64,000 nt of DNA, from NCBI GenBank assembly GCA_003255025.1, contig QANY01007975.1:1-64000 (forward strand), given 5' to 3'. The position numbers and the translations under genes were made by a program. How positions within the stretch are numbered: position 1 is the first letter of the stretch; every line of letters begins with the position of its first letter. The DNA is from Datisca glomerata. Taxonomy: Eukaryota > Streptophyta > Magnoliopsida > Cucurbitales > Datiscaceae. Shown one piece after another: positions 11,601 to 22,614 of this stretch. The notes beneath the pieces were generated by a model. That model was given only the letters and a program-made list of their open reading frames with translations, made no database searches and was not told the DNA's origin.

Positions 11601-14600
11601 ACTCATTACTAAGGCCTGTTATGTGGATGACTCTATTTTTCATGGATTTTAGAGTCTGCATCCACTAGCCATATATGTTGTTCCCTGCAGGGGTTCACGG
11701 AAACCAGAAGGCTTGACAAGGGCGAGTTCAGCTTCCATTTTTGTAGTGCCTTTGCCTTTCACAAGGTATGGAGCACTAGTATCAGTTGTATTAGTTGGAA
11801 CTATTAAATTTTCATTTGATAACAGTCTTATGATTTTACGAGATGTTTATTATATCCCAGTTTTTTAGAAGAACCTTATTTAAGTAGCTAGTTTGATTGA
11901 GCAATGATTTTCTTTAAATTTTGTTGACAATGGTATTGGCATTTTTAGAAATAATTATTTGATCACTACTACATTCTTGATAAATAACATATTCTATGTA
12001 AAACCATTAGTTCCAATGATATGACACTGAAGTAAATACTGATTTACAAAGGGATAATTAAAAGGTTGAAGTTGATTCAATTGATCTAACCAATACTTAC
12101 TATTGGCCATATTAGCGTAGACAGGATTAAAAGACTTGCAAAGGATGGTCCATTATAAACTTTAAGTGTGGGGTCACTACCCACATGCGAATCCTGCATA
12201 GAAGGAAAATTGATCAAGAGACCCTTTTCAGCGAAGGTTGAAAGAGTCACTCAATGCCTGAAACTCGTACATAGTGATGTATGTGGGTCATTGAATATCT
12301 AAGAAAGAGGAGGTTACAAATATTTTGTAACCTTCATTGATGACTGCTCGCCTTTTGAACATGTTTATCTAATGCGCCAAAAGTCAAAAACCATTGAAAA
12401 GTTCAAAGAGTAGAAGGCTATGGTTGAAAAGCAATTAGAGAAACAAATCAAAACACTATGATCCGATCGTGGTGGAGAGTACTTGCTAGGAGAGTTTGAA
12501 GACTTTCTTAAGGAAGAAGTATACTTTCTCACCAGAGAGAAGGAATCGAACTCTAATGGATATGGTTAGATCCATGATGAGAGTTACCCATCCCTCCCAT
12601 ATCCATTTTGGGGATACGCCTTGGAAATAGTAGCATATATTCTGAACCAAGTTCCATCTAAGACGGTGCCTAGCACACCATATGAAAGATGGGGTGTACA
12701 AAAGTCATCCGCAAGCCACCTTAGGATATGGGGATGCCCGACACATGTACTGAGACTCAAGACAGGCAATTTGGGCAGTCGATCAGAAATATGCACGTTT
12801 ATAGGATATCCTAAGGGGACGAAGGGATACATTTTTTATAGTACGACTGACAAGAAAACATTCCTTAGCACAAATGCACATTTTCTTAAGAAAGACTATA
12901 TAAGAAGTGTGAATCCAAGAAGCACATGTGTGTTAGAGAAATTATTGAGTAGGATGACACTGACTCCCTAATAAGGACATGTTCCTGATTCAATAATGGA
13001 AGAGCACAACAGGGCCAGAGCTTTGGCGTAGTGGGAGGGTTGTAAGACAACCTAACAGGTACATGTCTTATAAAGATGCCTTAACAGAAATCTCAGATAA
13101 TGATCATGATGAACCTCTTTCCTACTTGAAGGCCATGGTTGGTCATGAAGCAAACCTATGGCAAGAAGCCATGAACCTTGAGATACATTCGATGAACTCG
13201 AATGGAGTGTGGAAACTTGTAGATCCTTCTAAAGGGGTAAAACCAAAGGTAAATGAATTTGTAAGAAAAAGAGAGTTTCAGATAGGAATGTGGTAACATT
13301 CAAAGCTAGGCTAGTCGTCAGGTGCTACACCCAAAAGGAAGGTATTGACTATGAAGATAACATCTCATCGGTAGACATGCTTAGATCCATCTGAATCCTT
13401 CTGCCCATTGTTGTTACCCTCGATTATGAAATCTAGCATATGGACATCAAGACTACTTTTCTCAATGACAATCTTGAAGAGTGCATTTATGTGGCTCAAC
13501 CAGACCGGTTCATGAAGAGAGGCCAATAGGGCAAGGTTTATGATTTGTAAAAGTCCATTTATAGACTTAAGAATGCGCCACGGTCATGAGATATCTGATT
13601 CGACGAAACTGTCAAGAACTATGGTTTTGAACAATTAGTGGTGAACATTGTATATATAAGCAGATACATGAAGGAAAAGTGATTTTCTACTCATGTACGT
13701 GAACGATATTCTATTCATTGGGAATGTTGTAGGAAAATGATCTAATGTCAAGATTTAGCTTGCAAAGCAATTTGATATGAATGATCTTGGAAAAGTTGCC
13801 TTTGTCTTAGGTATTCAAATCTTTTGAGATAGAAAGAACTGGCAATTGGCACTATCTCAAGCATCTTATATTGATAAGGTGATAGATAGCTTCAATATGC
13901 AAGACTCCAATGAGCAATCTCTCAAGACTCCTCAAGAAGAGGAAGACACGAGAAAGATTCTTTATGCCTCAATAGTAGGAAGTCTCATGTATGCGATGCT
14001 TTACACTAGGCTAAATATTTGCTATGTTGTGGGCATGGTGAGTCGTTTCCAATCTAATATTGGACTCAAGCATTGAAATTTCATCAAGCATATCTTCAAG
14101 TATCTTAGGAGAATGAGGAACTACGTGCTTCTATATTCAGGTACTAACTTGAATATGGCGGGTTATACTGACTCTGATTTTCAAGCAGACAAGGATTCTA
14201 GGAGGTCAACTTCAGCATCGGTGGTCATCCTGAATAGTGGAGTAGTAGTATGGAGAAGTATCAAGCAATCCTGCATTGTCGATTCTACCTTGGAAGCTGA
14301 GTATGTGACAGCTTGTCAAGCTGCAAAGGAGGCTGTGTGGTTTAGAATTTTTCTGAAGTCTCTGGAAGTTATTCTAGAGGTTGACAAACCCATGACACTT
14401 TATTGATATAACAGTGGGGCTGTAGCAAACTCGAAGGAGCCACAAAAGACCCAAACACATAAAGCGTAAGTATCACCTCAATAGATAGATTATTTAGCGT
14501 GGAGATGTAGTAACACACATATCGACGATCAATAACTTGGCAGATCCATTCACAAAGACTTTAAGCAGTAAAGTCTTTGATGGCCATCTAGACGACGTGG

Positions 14601-14630
14601 GGATAGAAGATTGTACACGCCTACTTTAGT
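11601..14630 (+). pseudogene. Copia B pol: protease, integrase, RT, RNase H
   Basis: In order: a protease-like ILESASTSHICC near 11645 (catalytic Asp replaced by Glu); GAG-pre-integrase/zinc region HISVDRIKRLAKDGPL and CESCIEGK (12100-12220); integrase core LVHSDVCGSLN, VTFIDDCSPF and SDRGGEY (12260-12490); integrase C-terminal part, best open block 12621-12971, with [11 protein letters not shown] and [13 protein letters not shown] (13063-13850) whose YVDD box reads YVNDILFIG, losing one catalytic Asp; and RNase H (13846-14620) with SLMYAM, YTDSDFQADKDSRRSTSA, CIVDSTLEAEY and AAKEAVW. Multiple stops and frameshifts separate these. Both protease and RT key residues are altered, so it is inactive on its own. 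Confidence 0.85.
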
Positions 14631-14764
14631 TCAAGTAGGGACAGGTTGGTCTGTCTGTTCACATGAAAAGAAGACCTAAGATCGAAATTTGGGTAGGGAC
14701 TTTGCTAAGCTGTTCGGCCACATTCTATTCCATCCTCTGGATTGCCTTGAGAAAAGCATTAGTT

Positions 14765-15131
14765 TGCTGGAATTATGTCCATAAAGTATGGTGTAATAAT
14801 TATTTATGAGTATTTAGTTATTTCTCTGACATTTATGTATTACAGAAGTTTATGAATAAATGAAATTTTTTCCTTTAAATAAAGTGTGTTTATAATTTAC
14901 TTAATCCTGAAACTATTATCAACGTAAGAAGAGTAAAGACAAAGGTGTCTTCCAGATAAAATCTTTTGAAATAGTTTAGAATGTTATTCGCAGTCTTAAG
15001 ATCTACTAGACAATTGATTCTGATTACGACTGTTATGTTGAACCAAAGGATGTCAGTCTTGGAGCATAGGAGTAGAGACTCTAACGGTTGACTTAGACAT
15101 GTTATGGAACATGTTGAATAGACCAATAACA
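14765..15131 (+). repeat. 3' LTR of copia B, truncated
   Basis: Starts TGCTGGAATTATGTCC and matches 5283-5555, but retains about 90 bp missing from the 5' copy. It ends ...AATAACA directly before the target duplication CATAG. About 1.55 kb of LTR present in the 5' copy is absent. The end point coincides with an ACACAT microhomology between the LTR interior (5552-5557) and the expected LTR-end/target junction. Confidence 0.75.
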
Positions 15132-15642
15132 CATAGCAGGTAATGAAAGAAGAAAAAGCAGGTGTGAGCAATTCAAGTATAATGCTGACTTGAGTTCGCT
15201 CATCAATGGTAGCCCCATGTACTTTTGCCTCATACATTATGTTGATCATGTTCAAAACATGTTCTCACACAGAAGTACATTTCTTCATCTTAATAGTCAT
15301 GTAGCTCCTAGTAGCTTTACGATGACTTTGATCAGATTGCCGCCCAAACATCGCCTGTAGAGATTCCATAATCTCATAGGATGTGTGCATGCTCTCATGC
15401 TTTGTTCTAAGAACACCATTCATGCTCACAAGCGTGTAACACTTAGCTTTGTTGTTGGACTGAATTCAAGCATCAAATTTTTCCCTAACGTTTTTAGGAC
15501 TATTAGCAGTGGGCTCCTCAGGACATTCCTCAAATTTGTGGTTCTCACATATGAGCATCGTATTCAAATTTGATTTTCATCTTATGAAATTATCACCATT
15601 AAGTTTTTCACGTGCAAGTAAAGCAGTAATATGGTTGCTCAT
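15132..15642 (-). pseudogene. Copia A gag, 5' half
   Basis: The minus strand from ATG at 15642 reads MSNHITALLAREKLNGDNF, followed by ...NHKFEECPEEPTANSPKNV... and ...MHTSYEIMESLQAMFGRQS..., ending ...LTPAFSSFITCYV at the border with copia B. This is the retrotransposon gag (UBN2-type) region typical of plant copia elements. At least three in-frame stops replace probable Trp, Trp/Tyr and Arg codons. The reading resumes at 5282 with MNKLHFNMIHLLNELQTFES on the other side of the B insertion. Confidence 0.8.
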
Positions 15643-17346
15643 GGTAAGGATAATAATAATTGAAAAGAAATAAAACATATTCATTCAATATAATTGTAAT
15701 AAATATCAAATTTTCAGAAAATAAATGTGATGCATGAATGCAACATATCAAACATATAAACTTAACAATTACTAATCCAAGGTAAGACAACCTAACAATT
15801 AATGTGTCACCTTAGGGTCGGTCATATTAATTTTAAACTGTTTATGAGACATTATCATCCTTATTAATTAAAACTTAAAATATCTCATATTTTTTCTTTT
15901 AATAATAAGGTACTGTTACTTGGTCAAGTCATAATTATCCACTCAAAGTTTTTTTGTGACTTTGTGAGTGTAACCCATTATTTCATATTCCATGACTTAA
16001 TTTAAAAAACTTCAACTTTAGGGTCGATCAAGTCTTTGTACATCACTTAGTCCTATATTTCTTTTAAAGAAGTCATCCTTGTTATTGATACAGTTCGAAA
16101 CCTTCCTTAGGGGGATAAAAACAAAGCCGTCTCGAGGCCCTCATCATATCTCACATTGTTGTACTAATAATCGAGACCATAGGTTACATTGACATGTCAA
16201 CTTTCTCCCACTCACTATTTTGTAATTGAAGTGTTTCTATTTAACTAATCAATTAATTCTCAAATAATTACTAGTTAAAATAACTCTATGAATGTAAAAT
16301 TAATTATTAATCAAATCTTATTGGTCTAAGTTCATTTAACCTTCTTAAGACAAATTTCGGTTAACATAGCATACCTAATTAATTATATTCATAAACTTTA
16401 ATAAAACACTTTTAATAATGTTGATTATCCTAAAGGCCTAACTAAATGTATGCCTTTAAAGTGATGTGATTACTAAGTTTAACAAATCAAAACTTTACAG
16501 TTCACATGCAATTGATTTCGTAAAATAATTCATATAAACACATCAGGACAATTCTAATAAATCATATTTCTACTAATAAAATGCATGATTAAATAAAACT
16601 GTGCGGAGTTTCATGTATGGCATGTAATCGACTAATGCATGATCATGTTATTAATCAAATCAATAAACATTTATTTAAACAAATGATGAACCTGTTGACT
16701 GTTGGATATTTCTAAATTTATATCCTTTGAAAAAATAGAAATAATTACAAAGCGGACTTCAAGAACACATATTTCCAAAAATGCTCATTCTCCATTAGAG
16801 GTCAATTTTCATAATCTTCAAACTTTGATAAAAAATCCTTTTAATTAGGATAAACTATTTTTCTAATTAAATAATCTCATTAATTATCCTTTTAAAATTA
16901 ATTGATAACTCACCAAACTTGAGTCAAACCCAATAAATTAATTTAGTTTAATTTTAAAAAAATTACATTAATTTTAAAATTAAAAGATAAAAAATAGGAT
17001 TAGAGTTTTCACGAAGTATCACATGGATATAGCAACATGCTATCAGGGTATCTGTGAATAGTACACTGGCAATCAATCCAATAGCGCGTCACTCCAACTG
17101 TCGCTGCAAGTTGCCCGACCACTATCAGATGTGCCGCCGCCGATGCCACTTCCGGCAACGCCGCAGTCGCCAAATTTGCTAGCGGCGTTAGTGCCGACAA
17201 CACTATTGCTGGCGCCGGAACTCATAACAGAGCTCCTTCTCCTTTTTCTTCTCCTTGTTTGTCTCATGCATTTTTCATCTTCTTGCGTACAGAATTTTAC
17301 AACATAATATTTAAAATAAAACTATAAAAATTTCTATGCCCCAAAG
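15643..17346 (-). other. Untranslated leader of copia A
   Basis: About 1.7 kb between the gag start and the LTR, AT-rich and without convincing coding sequence. A short GC-rich patch at 17070-17230 can be translated as a Ser/Gly/Ala-rich peptide, but similar GC-rich patches occur in the leaders of copia B (7460-7600) and copia D (48590-48680), so I read it as leader sequence. No primer-binding site is found next to 17346, consistent with the neighbouring inversion having moved it to about 18118. Confidence 0.55.
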
Positions 17347-19447
17347 AATTTGAATTAACTAATCTGTTAATTTTGAACTAATATATAAGTTAGTTGATAT
17401 GTGTGATCATATAAGTTAATTTTAAATTAACTAATATCTAGATATTTATCTGATTAAAATAAATACAAATTTTTTGGACAAATTACCTCGTGGCATATTG
17501 GATTGCACGTTTCAATCATTGTTTTTTGAATTATAGATTGACATGACACACTGTAGTGCCATATGACACTACAATGACACGTGACACACAACACTATAGC
17601 GACACGCGACTCACTGTAGTGCCACACAGCACTACGGTGGCACAACAGGAATTTTGAAGTACTGTAGTGTCGTGGCGCATAGTGCTATGGGTCCCATTGT
17701 AGTACGACGCAAAATGCAGCGGGTCCCATTGTAGTGACACATTTGTAAATGATTTATTATTTTAACAGATCCCTAAACCTAATGAGCCTTGACCTGGTAT
17801 ATATATATATGCATATTATTCTATCGGCCTCATTGAAGAAGCAATTTGTGTGATTAATTGTTAACCAAAAGCTCTGTGAATTCTCCAATTCTCTCTCAAA
17901 ACTCTGTCTTAAAAAGACATTCTCCATATCTTATATCACATGTGTTGAGTACATCTAGATGCATTATTTCTTTGTATGTCTATGATTTAATGTATAGATA
18001 TATAATGGATCCAATGAGAAAAATTATTTTTAGAACATGTGGAGTTGCAATTGTTTTCCGATCGATAATTTTTTTTTAAAACTTAATACCTCTGCTACGC
18101 ATTCCAGGATTCCAATAATTGGCATCAAAGCGGTCTTTATATATATATACATTAAATTTTGTGTGGGTTTTCTTGCATTATTCAATATATATTTTGATAT
18201 GAATGAATGAAGCATGCAAAGATGCTTTATCTTTGATACTCAATCTAAAAGGTTTGTATGCATGGGATTTAGAGTGTGATTTATCTCATAATAATTTAAT
18301 ATTATTTAATTTCATAAATCAAATATACTGTCCCGCGTATCGATTAATACAAAACTAATCGATATAATTATTTAATTGCAATTTTCAAAAATTACAATCA
18401 ATAATTTAAATTCTTAATTAATTAATTTCACATAATTATCTCATAATTATATATTTTCCCCAGAAACTTAATTTCTTTTACAAGCTAGTCCTTTTCTTAT
18501 GTCTTGAAACATTCACATCCTAGACTGTGTAGTACAGAAGTGGCTCGGAGACCATGAACCCATAATTCTAAACTCCAATAAATCAAATTATTAATTAAAC
18601 TAATTAAATAATCTTATTTATAAATTCCATTATTACTCCACAATAAATATGGAATTACACTCTTAGTAATTACATAACATATTACAAAATAATTTTGCGT
18701 AGTCCATTGAAATAATCACTTCATATAGTTCTATCCTTCAATTATTAGTTCCTAAATTAGATCTGGTTAAAATTATCATTTAACCCTTCTAATTACCTAT
18801 TGATCCTTAAGTACCATTAATTCACTAGTGAATGACCAATTTATAATTGTATTATAAGATCCTTTAGGAAAAGTTGAATTCCAAATCTTGTAAGATCATG
18901 TTTCTAGCCATCCATGTCACTGAATCTCCAAAATAAAAGTCACTAACCTGTTTTAGAAAAAATAATAACAAGTGAATTGAAAGATCCAGTAGACATGTAT
19001 ACTAGTTTATGTCAACTCAGAATTTAGACGGATCTACATATGATCATCTTATTGATGTAAATTAAATTTTTATGTCAAACAGTAAGTTAATAAAGGTATA
19101 AATTCATATCGGTCTTGTCCTATATAATCTATTTACATAAAGTACATTCACTAATACGTCTATCCATATCAGCGATTTGGATCTAAATCACATGTATTTA
19201 AAATGCTTAGCGAATTGTACTAGCATCCATTCATTAAAAATTTCATAGTTTAATATGTTGCGGACTATTTTATTCATTATCTATTATACTAATCATCTCA
19301 TACTAATACAAGATCATAGTCTCATTAATGAATATGGAATTTTCAGACATTTATACAAATTATTCAAAAGGACAATTATAAGAAAAATATAATTTTAATT
19401 TCAAATTAAATGTCTTTACACATTCTTTGAGGGTGCTATTGCCAACA
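17347..19447 (-). repeat. 5' LTR of copia A, with internal inversion
   Basis: The segment 18281-19447 matches the 3' LTR (717-1870) in the same orientation and ends at 19447 with the same CCAACA boundary. The segment 17347 to about 18115 matches the rest of the LTR but in opposite orientation. The two parts are complementary with no overlap: re-inverting 17347-18280 makes a seamless LTR join (AATTCAAATT next to TTATCTCATA). The order expected for the minus strand is thereby restored. Confidence 0.75.
18118..18132 (+). other. Primer-binding site of copia A (in inverted segment)
   Basis: ATTGGCATCAAAGCG resembles the plant copia primer site ATTGGTATCAGAGC, complementary to initiator tRNA-Met. 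It follows an LTR-like end (GGATTCCAA). It reads on the plus strand although the element is minus-strand, which fits its location inside the inverted block. Confidence 0.6.
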
Positions 19448-20023
19448 ACTTTTTATTTCCCCTCTTACCCTTGATAGCCTCCTAAAATATAGTACAGTTT
19501 GGGTATTTGACTTTTTTCCTTATTTAATTTATATGATCAAATTATATTTTCTATTTAATGATAATTTGTTTTTAAATTGTCAGTAAAACTAAATAATTTT
19601 AAAGTATTATAAGGTTAGAAATGAATCTCCGTCAAAATTAAATTTGAGATCTTTTGTACAACGAATTTTTCTTTTTAAATCAATAATAAGTTTTTTTGTT
19701 AGAAATTTATAAATTAAACATATTGTAAAAATTATGATATCAGCAACATGAAAAATTCATATAAAATAAAATTAGGAAAAGACATTATACATCAACAATC
19801 TCTTAATATGATAGTTATTTTTAAGAATATGATAAATTGATAAAATAAAATTATTTTCTATACTATTCAAAGAGCAATGTTATATAATGCAATTTGAAGA
19901 TTATAAACAAGCTAATGTATTCAAATATTACAACAAGTTTCAAATATAGTTAATATTAATGTCAACTCATTCGTTTATTTTTAGATTTGTTTAACACTTG
20001 CGAAGCATGTAGTTTTCTACTAG
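19448..20023 (+). mobile_element. Helitron remnant, 3' part
   Basis: Ends with an imperfect hairpin (ACTTGC-GAA-GCATGT, 19995-20010), then TTTTCTACTAG and a following T, matching Helitron 3' ends (hairpin plus CTRR, insertion before T). It shares its hairpin, terminus and parts of its body (AATATAGTACA, 19449-19500) with the complete Helitron at 34568-35620. Alignment to that element shows that only its first ~35 bases are missing, and the break coincides with the outer LTR boundary of copia A. Copia A therefore probably inserted into this Helitron. It has no coding capacity. Confidence 0.6.
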
Positions 20024-20539
20024 TCCGACTAAAAAGGGGAGACAACAAATTCAAATCCTAAAATACTCATTTTAAGTCATTACTTAAAACAATAATTTAT
20101 TAATTGAAAGACATTATAGTAAACTTATCTAATATAATATAATATTGATAATCTAATCTAACATAATTCAAGTTCATATTAAACACAATATTACAGATTC
20201 AAAATTTAAATCTTCAAACCAAATTCTAAATCTGAATCTTCAATCCAAATCATCATCTAAAAATTTATTACATGTGCCCTACAAGTACTTTTTTATAAAG
20301 CCTCTAATAAGTAACCCTATTCTCTTTCCTTGATCAATCTTCTTCTCTTGTTCAGCTTTTATTTTAATTGTCTTCCTTTAACTGTCTTCAAGAACTGCAC
20401 TTAAAGTTTGAAGTGAAAATGAGATATTTACTCTGTTTTTTCAGTTTTAATTTGAAAATTCTATCAAATAGTTTGAAAAGTTTACTTTGTTATGCTTCTC
20501 TCTGTTAACAATGTCGAGGAACAAAGAGTTCAAATCTCT
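20024..20539. other. Unannotated AT-rich spacer
   Basis: No coding sequence, terminal repeats or RNA gene recognised. Contains short AT-rich tracts only. Confidence 0.5.
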
Positions 20540-20968
20540 ATTAAACAAAACTGTAATAAAAAATTATGACAGTCACATTTAAAAAACTGTCTTGAGAAGC
20601 AATTTGTTTGCCAGTTTCAAAATAGAAAATTGGCTCCTATTATGACGACTAAAAACTATCATAAAAGGCCTATTATCATGAGGAATAATCGTCATGAAAG
20701 ACTAAAGCGTCCCACTAAAAACGTTCAATGATGGCTAAAAACCGTCTTATTAAGCCTTTTATGACGTTTTTAGCCATCATTAAAGACCAAAAACAGGTGA
20801 TAAAAATCCTTTAATAACGGCTAAAAACCATTATTAAACGATGATTTCATGACGGTTTCTTAGAAAAAATCTCAAGATGACAGCTAGTATATGATCATCG
20901 CTAAACCATCGTAAAGACGCTAAAATGACGGTGAAAAACTCTCATTGAAGCCCAAAATTTTAGTAGTG
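20540..20968. mobile_element. CACTA-like transposon terminus (3' end)
   Basis: Ends in AAAATTTTAGTAGTG at 20954-20968; read inward this is CACTACTAAAATTTTGGGC, the classic plant CACTA terminal repeat. The preceding 400 bp contains about a dozen degenerate subterminal units around TGACGG/CCGTCAT and GGCTAAAAACC in both orientations, as expected for transposase-binding arrays. No opposite CACTA end is seen upstream, so this is a deletion remnant. Confidence 0.65.
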
Positions 20969-21230
20969 AATATAGTCATTATGTCCATTTCTTTCATATT
21001 AGTTATTGCATTATCATTGTAACGTTAATTTAACAAGTCTCTTACATGGAAGAAATCAACTTTATATCTGCCTCTAAATTAACAAATATATGTTTCAAAT
21101 GAAAATTATTAGTGATAAAATATACACTAATTTTTAGAAAGGAGTACATCGATATCAAGTTCAAAATATAATTTGAGCAAATTAAAAATATAATGACTAA
21201 ATTGAAATAAGAGGAGACCATCCTACAAAC
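20969..21230. other. Spacer
   Basis: AT-rich sequence between a CACTA terminus and a truncated LTR. Nothing recognisable. Confidence 0.5.
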
Positions 21231-22036
21231 TGTTGGACCGGGTTTTAGATAATAAAGAAAAATTAATGAGGCAGAATTTCAAAAAAAAATCATACAAATG
21301 TTTAATCCAATTATACACAAAACCAATCAATGAACATGCATAATCATATAAACGTATCAAGAAAAGATTGAAACAATTTACTTTTTCAATTAATGAAAAA
21401 TTTATGATTTGGCGGGAACCAATTCTCTGTCTAACGTTCTTCATTATTGAGATTCGCAGAGCTATCAATTGATCCTTACACCAACAACCATTCGCTAGAG
21501 TCAAAAGTAAATCTCTCAAGCATTTTCGCAGGAATTGAGTATGAGCTATCAAAATAATGATTGGAATAGAAAAATAAATAAACAAAAATTTTCTTCCCCT
21601 ATTGTGTAAAAAACGGCGTCAACTCAGTGTTCTGGGGAGAGAAAAATATTTTTCTTCTCAGATTAACATATTTAGGGATAGGGTTAGCCATAGGGCTAAG
21701 GATTGAATCCCTTATATGCTATTTACAAACGTTTCACATATATCCATATATATTAACTTGTCGAAAATTATCTGTCTATGCACTGCTATCTGCTATTTTT
21801 ACATATTCCCTAGAGCAAAAATTGTCTCCATATTCATCAATATAAATTGATGAATTAAATTGATCCTTATCAATTAGTTAGCTTATTTCTTTTATTTACT
21901 AAATATCTAATAATTAAAAAATAACAAATCAATTAATTTGAACATTAATTTTGACTTTCACTAATTTAGTGATGACATCTATCACATATGGGTTCAGGAA
22001 GTGTACATTAGTCCAAAACACATTTTTGGTCGAACT
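21231..22036 (-). repeat. Truncated or solo LTR of the copia B/D family
   Basis: It begins at 21231 with TGTTGGACCGGGTTTTA (the LTR 3' end on the minus strand) and matches 50803-51545 and, inverted, about 6375-7206. There is no primer-binding site beside 21231, so it is a 3' LTR remnant or a solo LTR. Homology stops near 22036, where GC-rich unrelated sequence begins, leaving the U3 side missing. Confidence 0.7.
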
Positions 22037-22614
22037 CCACCATGTGGCACCCCCCACAGTGGGTCAAAAGCTCCACCACCCGTCGTGGGGGTCCCCCTCA
22101 TGGTGGGTCACGACTCCATTGACCCCTCATGGCGGGTCAAACTCCTTTACGCGTCGTCGGGGCCACCCCTCGGTGACGAGTGAACTACTCGGCTTGCCGT
22201 CGGGCATTCCCGATGGTGGACGGACACATGTGTCCTTAGACTGACGGGTTGAGTATTGTGTCTCTTTTTATCCTTCTCTATCAGAAGGAGGCACATCCAA
22301 GGGCCTAAGGAGGCCACACCCTTCGAGTAGTTCTTACTAATCTTGGTGCAGCGTAATCTTATCCTAATCATACCAGACCACAGCCTCCAGATTATTCCCA
22401 GACAAGGAAGGGTCCTCGTACTTTTGTCTCTAAGTCCAAAGACATACACTACACTTTTAATACATGATTTCATATAACGGGATTCACCTCCTTTATAAGT
22501 TTAGGGGCGTCCCTTACAAGTATGTTCAGTCATAAATCCTATGAAGCTTATCGTTACACCACATAGGCACCACACAGGTCTTTTTAGGCGTCACATGTCC
22601 AATCTTGACACATC
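22037..22614. repeat. GC-rich repeat fragment
   Basis: A compositional island. 22040-22145 holds an imperfect direct repeat built on GGTGGGTCA/CCCCTCATGG units. The part 22340-22400 (CAGCGTAATCTTATCC, CCAGACCACAGCCTCCAGA) resembles 42760-42810 and 60900-60950, so it is probably a distant relative of the LARD-like repeat. Open frames here overlap on both strands with no recognisable product. Confidence 0.45.

Larger units (their letters stand above)
5283..15131 (+). mobile_element. Ty1/copia retrotransposon B, nested in gag of copia A
   Basis: The element is flanked by CATAG at 5278-5282 and 15132-15136, a 5-bp duplication inside copia A gag. The order is 5' LTR (5283-7206), primer site (7207), leader carrying a palindromic insertion (8061-10299), gag (10786), pol (to about 14630) and a shortened 3' LTR (14765-15131). 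It belongs to the same family as copia D (46026-51545) and the LTR at 21231-22036, judged from matching LTR ends, leaders and gag. Many stops show it is inactive. Confidence 0.85.
105..19447 (-). mobile_element. Ty1/copia retrotransposon A (outer element, minus strand)
   Basis: Parts in minus-strand order are: 5' LTR (19447 down to about 17347, partly inverted), leader (17346-15643), gag (15642-15132), pol (5282 to about 2100), polypurine tract (about 1885-1871) and 3' LTR (1870 down to about 105-165). Gag and pol are separated by copia B (5283-15131); rejoining the flanks restores an uninterrupted gag reading through an ITCYVMN-like peptide. The two LTRs agree over more than 1.5 kb with many substitutions and indels, so the insertion is old. 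All frames carry stops, so the element is dead. Integrase precedes reverse transcriptase, which defines copia rather than gypsy. Confidence 0.85.

Noticed and set aside
12486..12832. Minus-strand open frames opposite copia B integrase
   Set aside because: Shadows of the real integrase frame ([11 protein letters not shown]) on the plus strand.
17073..17267. Ser/Gly/Ala-rich open frame
   Set aside because: Lies in the GC-rich patch of a copia leader; similar patches without protein similarity occur in the other copies.
21951..22473. Overlapping open frames on both strands in the GC-rich island
   Set aside because: Three mutually overlapping frames with repeat-derived sequence; explained by low stop frequency at high GC.
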